The position numbers were made by a program, and so were the translations under genes. From the NCBI GenBank assembly GCA_000708835.1, contig DF237539.1:1-53832 (forward strand): 53,832 bases of DNA, in the 5' to 3' direction. The notes beneath the pieces are model-generated. The model worked only from the letters and a program-made list of their open reading frames with translations, searched no databases and had not been told where the DNA came from. The DNA comes from Klebsormidium nitens. Lineage: Eukaryota > Streptophyta > Klebsormidiophyceae > Klebsormidiales > Klebsormidiaceae. Of the stretch, positions 49,264 through 53,832 are shown piece after piece (the stretch's first letter is position 1; each line of letters starts with the position of its first letter).

Positions 49264-50695
49264 GCAATCTTAAAGATTGAAAGTAGGAAACAGCGACAGG
49301 AACGATAGTCAGAGCATTCTTTTGAGCGCCATAGAACTCTGAACATGCGACAGCAGCTTGTCCAACCGTTGCTCGATCAATACGTGGCAACCGGATCATC
49401 AATATTGACGAGTTTCAGAGCAGTTCAGCACATCTTAGTATCTAGAAGGAGGGTCATGGAGACAGGACCGGACATGAGCGGCATCATACCGTCATCGGTG
49501 AGCACAAATTCTCCGCTGTGTGCATGCGGCCACAATAGTCAGTTACCTCAACTCAACTATCAGATTGTCATGGGAACCGTCTCTTCGTCGACCCCTGCGA
49601 TATGCATGGCGGCCAAATCTGCTGCAGAAACGTACATAACGACTGGCCCGCTCGAAGTCGCGGCTTGTTTTGCAGGATGCACTCTAGCCCGTAGCTTCTA
49701 GCCTGTAGCTAATTTAACAAGCCTGTCCAGCTGCCATGTGAGACAAAGTGAATTGCATGACATGCAGCATTGCGAATCAATCTGGCTCATGTGGACGAAG
49801 TCACTGCGTGCATAAGTTAGTATACTAAGCCTATAGCCGAATAGCATGACGTCCAGCACTTGCGAGCTTGTGTCCTGCTGCAAACGCCATAAAAGAATCC
49901 GACTAGTGGCTAATCCTAGATCTATGATTTGCGTAACGGCGGCACAGCGGTACCTCGTGTGACCAGCCGTCTACCTCCGTGCCAGCCGCACCATGCAAAC
50001 ATGCAAGCGAGCACGTGTCAACCAAGCGTCCGACCAATTCGATGGCTTAGTATCGGCAACCGGTATGGGCACCAGGAGTTTAGTATGGCCCATCATAATA
50101 GAATGAGCTCCGGAGTAAGGGCATGCTGCTGTAGCGAGGTCATTGGATCTAGTGCCGCCGCGTATCATTGATGATGGCCCATCATAGAGGGAGCCAGGGT
50201 TGCTCGAATTGTTATTTTTCCAATCGCAAAAGCAACTCAAATTCTCCCGAGCTGAACTAGGAAGCTTACTTCTTGCGAGTGACCAGTGCCCTCTGCCCTG
50301 CGTCTGCAAGTGCCTTGGGCGGCTTCAACATCCCTGCCCTCTTTAGTGACACTTCCGCATCCTTGCCCAAAACCCCCTGCTTTGATAGGTGTCCCTGGCC
50401 AAGGACCTCCGACTCCCAAGGACCTCCCACTCCCGAGAGCTGTTGATTGAGCCCTGCACAGAATCACAACATGTGAAACACAGGCTCACAGGCCGCCTCA
50501 GAATTGTCAACAAGCAGCCGAAAGTACCAATTGCTTTGCAGACATGACGCGTTGGTCCACCCCAAGTGGCATGGTGCCCTGGGAGCAAGAAAGGAGGAAC
50601 AAGCTTGGGTCCCGCGACCAAGCACAAGTTTGTTGTCAATCCCTTTCCACTAATCAAGGGACTCTTACCACAAGCGTTTTCTCCCAAAGCCCCAA
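49264..50695. other. Stretch with no supported gene
   Basis: No conserved frame on either strand. The right part (after ~50270) becomes GC-richer and may belong to the retroelement remnant that follows. Open frames there on both strands are compositional. Confidence 0.4.
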
Positions 50696-51010
50696 GTGCA
50701 CTGCCCCTATGCCCCACCGGCCTCCCAGCTGCCCCAAGCATCAATCCCTCCCTCCAGAAAGGATGCCACTTCGGGCCCGGAGAGGTGCGCGCCTTGTCAT
50801 CGTGCGGATGTCGATGGGCGGGTTGACCCCAGAGCTGCGGTGCCGCCAGCCGACTTCGCGTGTACGCGCGGCTGCAGGAAGTCCACGGGGGCGGCCCGCA
50901 TGCTGCTCTGTGATGGGTGCACGGGGCTGGCTGGCATCTGGAGTGCCTGTCCAGGCCCCTCTCAGCGGTCCCGGAAGGGGACTGGTTCTGCGCGCAAAGC
51001 AAAGGCGCGC
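50696..51010 (+). pseudogene. Frameshifted PHD-finger fragment, probable retroelement remnant
   Basis: One frame reads CRKSTGAARMLLCDGCTG (Cys at 50873). A second, shifted by one base after about 50930, continues GWHLECLSRPLSAVPEGDWF and then C. Together they form most of a PHD finger (C..C, LLCDGC, GWHxxCL, PEGDWFC). The last CxxC pair is lost (CAQS). PHD fingers of this kind occur in plant chromatin proteins and in some green-algal LTR retrotransposons. The repeats just downstream favour the latter (inference). A single-base sequencing error is the alternative explanation for the shift. Confidence 0.6.
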
Positions 51011-51048
51011 ATGCACTGGAGCCTGGGTCAGCTGCGCGCTAGGGTGCG

Positions 51049-51250
51049 GTGGCAGCTGGGATGGCAGGACGAGGGGGTGCTCGCGGCGGGCCCAACCGTG
51101 TGAGCCCCCTTGTCTCCGAGCCCAGGCAGGCACAGCTGGCGGTGGCAGCTGGAGGGGCGGAGCAGGGGGTTGCTCGCAACGGGCCCAGCCGTGTCGGAGC
51201 CCCCTTGTCTCTTAGCCCCGGCGAGGACGGCTGGCGATGGCAGCCGGAGG
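51049..51250. repeat. ~93-bp GC-rich tandem repeat, 2+ copies
   Basis: GTGGCAGCTGG begins units at 51049 and 51142, and a variant, GATGGCAGCCGG, begins a partial third at 51236. Each full unit also carries GGGCCCAACCGTGT or GGGCCCAGCCGTGT and GAGCCCCCTTGTCTC or a close variant. Confidence 0.75.
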
Positions 51251-51329
51251 AAGGCCAGGATCGGGCGCAGGTCTAGGTTGTGTTGTGGTAGTGGACCCAA
51301 GTTTCAAGGTTTGGGTCCAGGAGGGGATG

Positions 51330-51846
51330 TGTAGCACGGTCAACATGTCTATGTTGCAGGGTGGTCGAGTCTTGCGGCGGCGTGACGAGTCACGAGACAG
51401 ATCGGATAGGAGATGAATGGGCGCGACAGCTGTCAGGCTGGTTTGTATCGGGTCTGATTTATGTCCGGTTTAATTAACTCGTAACTAGAGTGAGCACAAT
51501 TGTTGGTATTTAGATAAGTGCAAGGGCACACAGCACAGGAACAGAACATGACCATAAGGGAAGGAATGAAGCTTGTGCTTCATTCTTACTTCTGTTCAAC
51601 TAAAGGCTTTGTAAGGGAGGTTTCATGACCCTTGAGAGCTGTACAGTGGCCTGGAGAAAGTCTCATGTAAGGAAGTGATATTGGTGACATGCGCCTCGCT
51701 TGCACTCATGGTCCTTCTGTGATGCGTGGAATGTGGCGCAGCTAATCACATGTGTAGCACGGTCAACATGTCTACGTTGCAGGGTGGTCGAGTCTCGCGG
51801 TGGCGTGACGAGACAGATCGGATAGGAGTTGAATGGGCGCGACAGG
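51330..51846. mobile_element. LTR-like direct repeat, second copy truncated
   Basis: About 100 bp starting TGTAGCACGGTCAACATGTC occurs at 51330-51430 and again at 51753-51846 with few changes; copy 1 has a 7-bp internal TCACGAG duplication. The offset is 423 bp. The first copy is preceded by a purine tract (AGGAGGGGATG), the layout of a polypurine tract before a 3' LTR, and starts with TG. The 423 bp could be one LTR followed by the start of another. No reverse transcriptase or integrase is in the window. Confidence 0.5.
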
Positions 51847-53832
51847 TGGTCGTAATGTGGGCCAGATCCACTGTTGAACATTCAAAGCTGGGACCCGAAC
51901 ACCTGATTGAACCGTTGAGCGCTGGATTCAGCATGGTCTGCAATTGGCACAAAGAGGCCATCAAGTTCAATGTCATAGCTGCATTGCATCATGCATGGTG
52001 CCAGGAAGTGTTTGGCTTCGCGGCTACATATCTGGTGCAGCAGTGGCAGTGATCTAGCTGTGCGGCTTTGTTGAATTGCGTGATCTGGCGCGGCACTTCT
52101 GCTCGAGTTTTTAGCTCCTATCGGACGCCTAGGTTTATCTAACTAGTGCGAGCTATAGCGTTTATCCGGATGTGGGTCCGTCCGGCATTTTGATTTGTTG
52201 TTGTGTCGTGTTGGAACTTGGAGTTGGCTGAAATGGGTGCGATGCCGTACTACGGAATATTTTCATATGTAGGGGCGACTGGATTCTGTTGTAGATTTGG
52301 ACACAACATACAGCGATTTTGCAAATTTTTCTGTAATACACTTTGGTTTTCGCCAAGTAGCCGTACAGCAGGTTTCGTTTGCATGTTTTATGAAAAGCGC
52401 AAACGAAATCCTGAAACTCACCGCCGAACAGCGGCACTAGAAGCAAGTGATTTAAGAAGCTTCTAACGGGGCTACTTAACTCTATTTTACCGTGTTTACC
52501 GCGGTGTACGGTAGTTTTGCTGGAACCTACATTGAATGTGACCATTTTGATGCAGGGGGCTGGAGACGCAGCCCGGCCACTTTACCTAGCATGTGAAGGC
52601 CCAATGGAGAGACCAGGGTGCCCCCCCGCCCACCCTTCGAGGCGTTTCATATAATTACGGCAGTAGGTGGTTTCTTTCGGTATAGCCCAGAGGGCAAAGA
52701 AATAGTGTACATGTGATTGGACGGATTTATCTACAGGTCCTCACCTAACGATCAAGCGTTCAATTCGTAGCAACTAATAACAGCGTCAATACATAAGATT
52801 ATCTATCTATCAACTTTTTATCTAGATGGCTAATCTCAACGTATATCTGAAGTTGTATTGCTAACAATCAACACTAATCGTGTCAACGGGAGGGGAGGAA
52901 GGGGGCCTCCTCATCGGGAAAATTGCTTTGAAAAGTTCTATGATTGGTCAATCGTAGATTGTCGTAGATCATCGACCTTGGTCGGCGTAGATCTCGGAAC
53001 CAATGATAGGTCTTTATGTCCCGGAGCATAGGCTCAACCTTGGCCGTAGATCAAGGATGATTATCCGTGTACGTTTGACCATTGAACATCCGGTCGTTGA
53101 TTTGGCCTCGGCAGACCATAGGTTCAGCGTTGGACCATGGTCGGCCCAACCAGCATTTGGGCAGCATTCATGCATCATTCAATGTTGCTACTTGAATTGA
53201 GCATCCATGGTATTTCACTGGACAACCAACAATCAACCATAAATCTATGTCATACATGGTTGGTCCAGCAGTGCTGACATCGGAGCTCCATTGGTATTAA
53301 CTATCAGGGTTCCGAGAGAGTGGCAGAGCTGATCCATGTACTTGAAGTGAAGGTGCTGAAAAACACCATGAATCATGAACCTAACAACATATTTAGCAAT
53401 TACATCAACTCAATATTCCACTACCTGTGACACGAAAGAGGTATCTGCAAAGACAAGTTGAGATTAGTTCCTTGGGAACGAGATTTCTTGGTGCAATCCG
53501 CACGTCAACCTATTGTACAATTAGACCTGTGCGCGTAGTATTGTTAATTCTGTAATGTTCCTTCAGCTTGCGATTCGACCACAACAAAAGTGTAACATGC
53601 CATGCCTTAGCGAGATTTACAATCGGCTTTGACCACATTATTTTGACCATGTACAGAGGAACAATCTGCAATAGCCAGTGTGAAAAGCAGATTTACAAGA
53701 GAGCAGATTCCCTGAATCCCCAGCACTTGATCTCCATACTTTCTCCTAAATTTACCTTGTCTTCAGGATGAATGCACTCAACTGGCACTCCTCAGCTCAC
53801 TGCTAGAATGCATCCACCCGCCACCATGTCAT
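51847..53832. other. Stretch with no supported gene
   Basis: AT-richer DNA with only short, domain-free frames. It contains a small inverted repeat at 52369-52413 and clusters of GGTC/GACC-type words around 52950-53280. A gene entering from beyond the right edge cannot be excluded. Confidence 0.4.
52369..52413. repeat. Small inverted repeat
   Basis: TTTCGTTTGC (52373-52382) and GCAAACGAAA (52399-52408) form a perfect 10-bp stem with a 16-nt loop. With one bulge the pairing extends to CAGG/CCTG. Purpose unknown. Confidence 0.6.

Noticed and set aside
50343-51002. 219-codon minus-strand frame and 223-codon plus-strand frame at 50544-51215
   Set aside because: GC-driven open frames overlapping the PHD fragment. 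Neither has the PHD signature in its own frame or any other domain.

Overview
The window is nuclear DNA from a photosynthetic eukaryote of the green lineage, most likely a streptophyte (charophyte) alga. Klebsormidium would fit, but the species is an inference. The reasons are GC-rich exons cut by many GT-AG introns in AT-richer DNA, a plant SPLAYED-type SWI/SNF ATPase, and a plastid-type MEKHLA protein. Gene models were built by hand by joining exons at splice sites and requiring reading phase to be conserved across every join. No search or RNA data were available.

Layout: 0.9-5.3 kb is a segmental duplication carrying two paralogous four-exon small genes of unknown function (+), with a short inverted-repeat transposon in copy 1 only. 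6.2-12.5 kb (-) is an eight-exon SLC38/AAAP amino acid transporter. 13.0-15.8 kb (+) is a plastid-targeted MEKHLA-domain protein that diverges from it. 16.7-30.2 kb (-) is a 21-exon SYD-type chromatin remodeller of 2271 aa. 31.5-38.7 kb (+), divergent from the remodeller, is a 1383-aa protein with two Cys-rich motifs and a KANL3/TEX30-like alpha/beta-hydrolase at its C-terminus. 40.0-42.7 kb (+) is a membrane-anchored Ig-like plus PC-esterase protein. 44.4-44.8 kb (-) is a small coiled-coil protein. 45.5-49.3 kb (+) is regucalcin/SMP-30. 50.7-51.9 kb holds a broken PHD finger, a 93-bp tandem repeat and an LTR-like direct repeat, probably retroelement debris. The last 2 kb shows no gene.

The most unusual signal is structural. 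Several introns contain tandem repeats whose terminal unit carries the working splice junction. In the transporter these occur at both ends of intron 4 and the 3' end of intron 6; in the MEKHLA gene at the 3' end of intron 4. The intronic copies include pieces of the adjoining exon, so they are duplicated exon-intron junctions. This suggests intron growth by local tandem duplication across splice sites, leaving cryptic sites behind.

The genes do not form one pathway. The divergent pair SYD ATPase / KANL3-like hydrolase could share a promoter and a chromatin theme, but that is inference.
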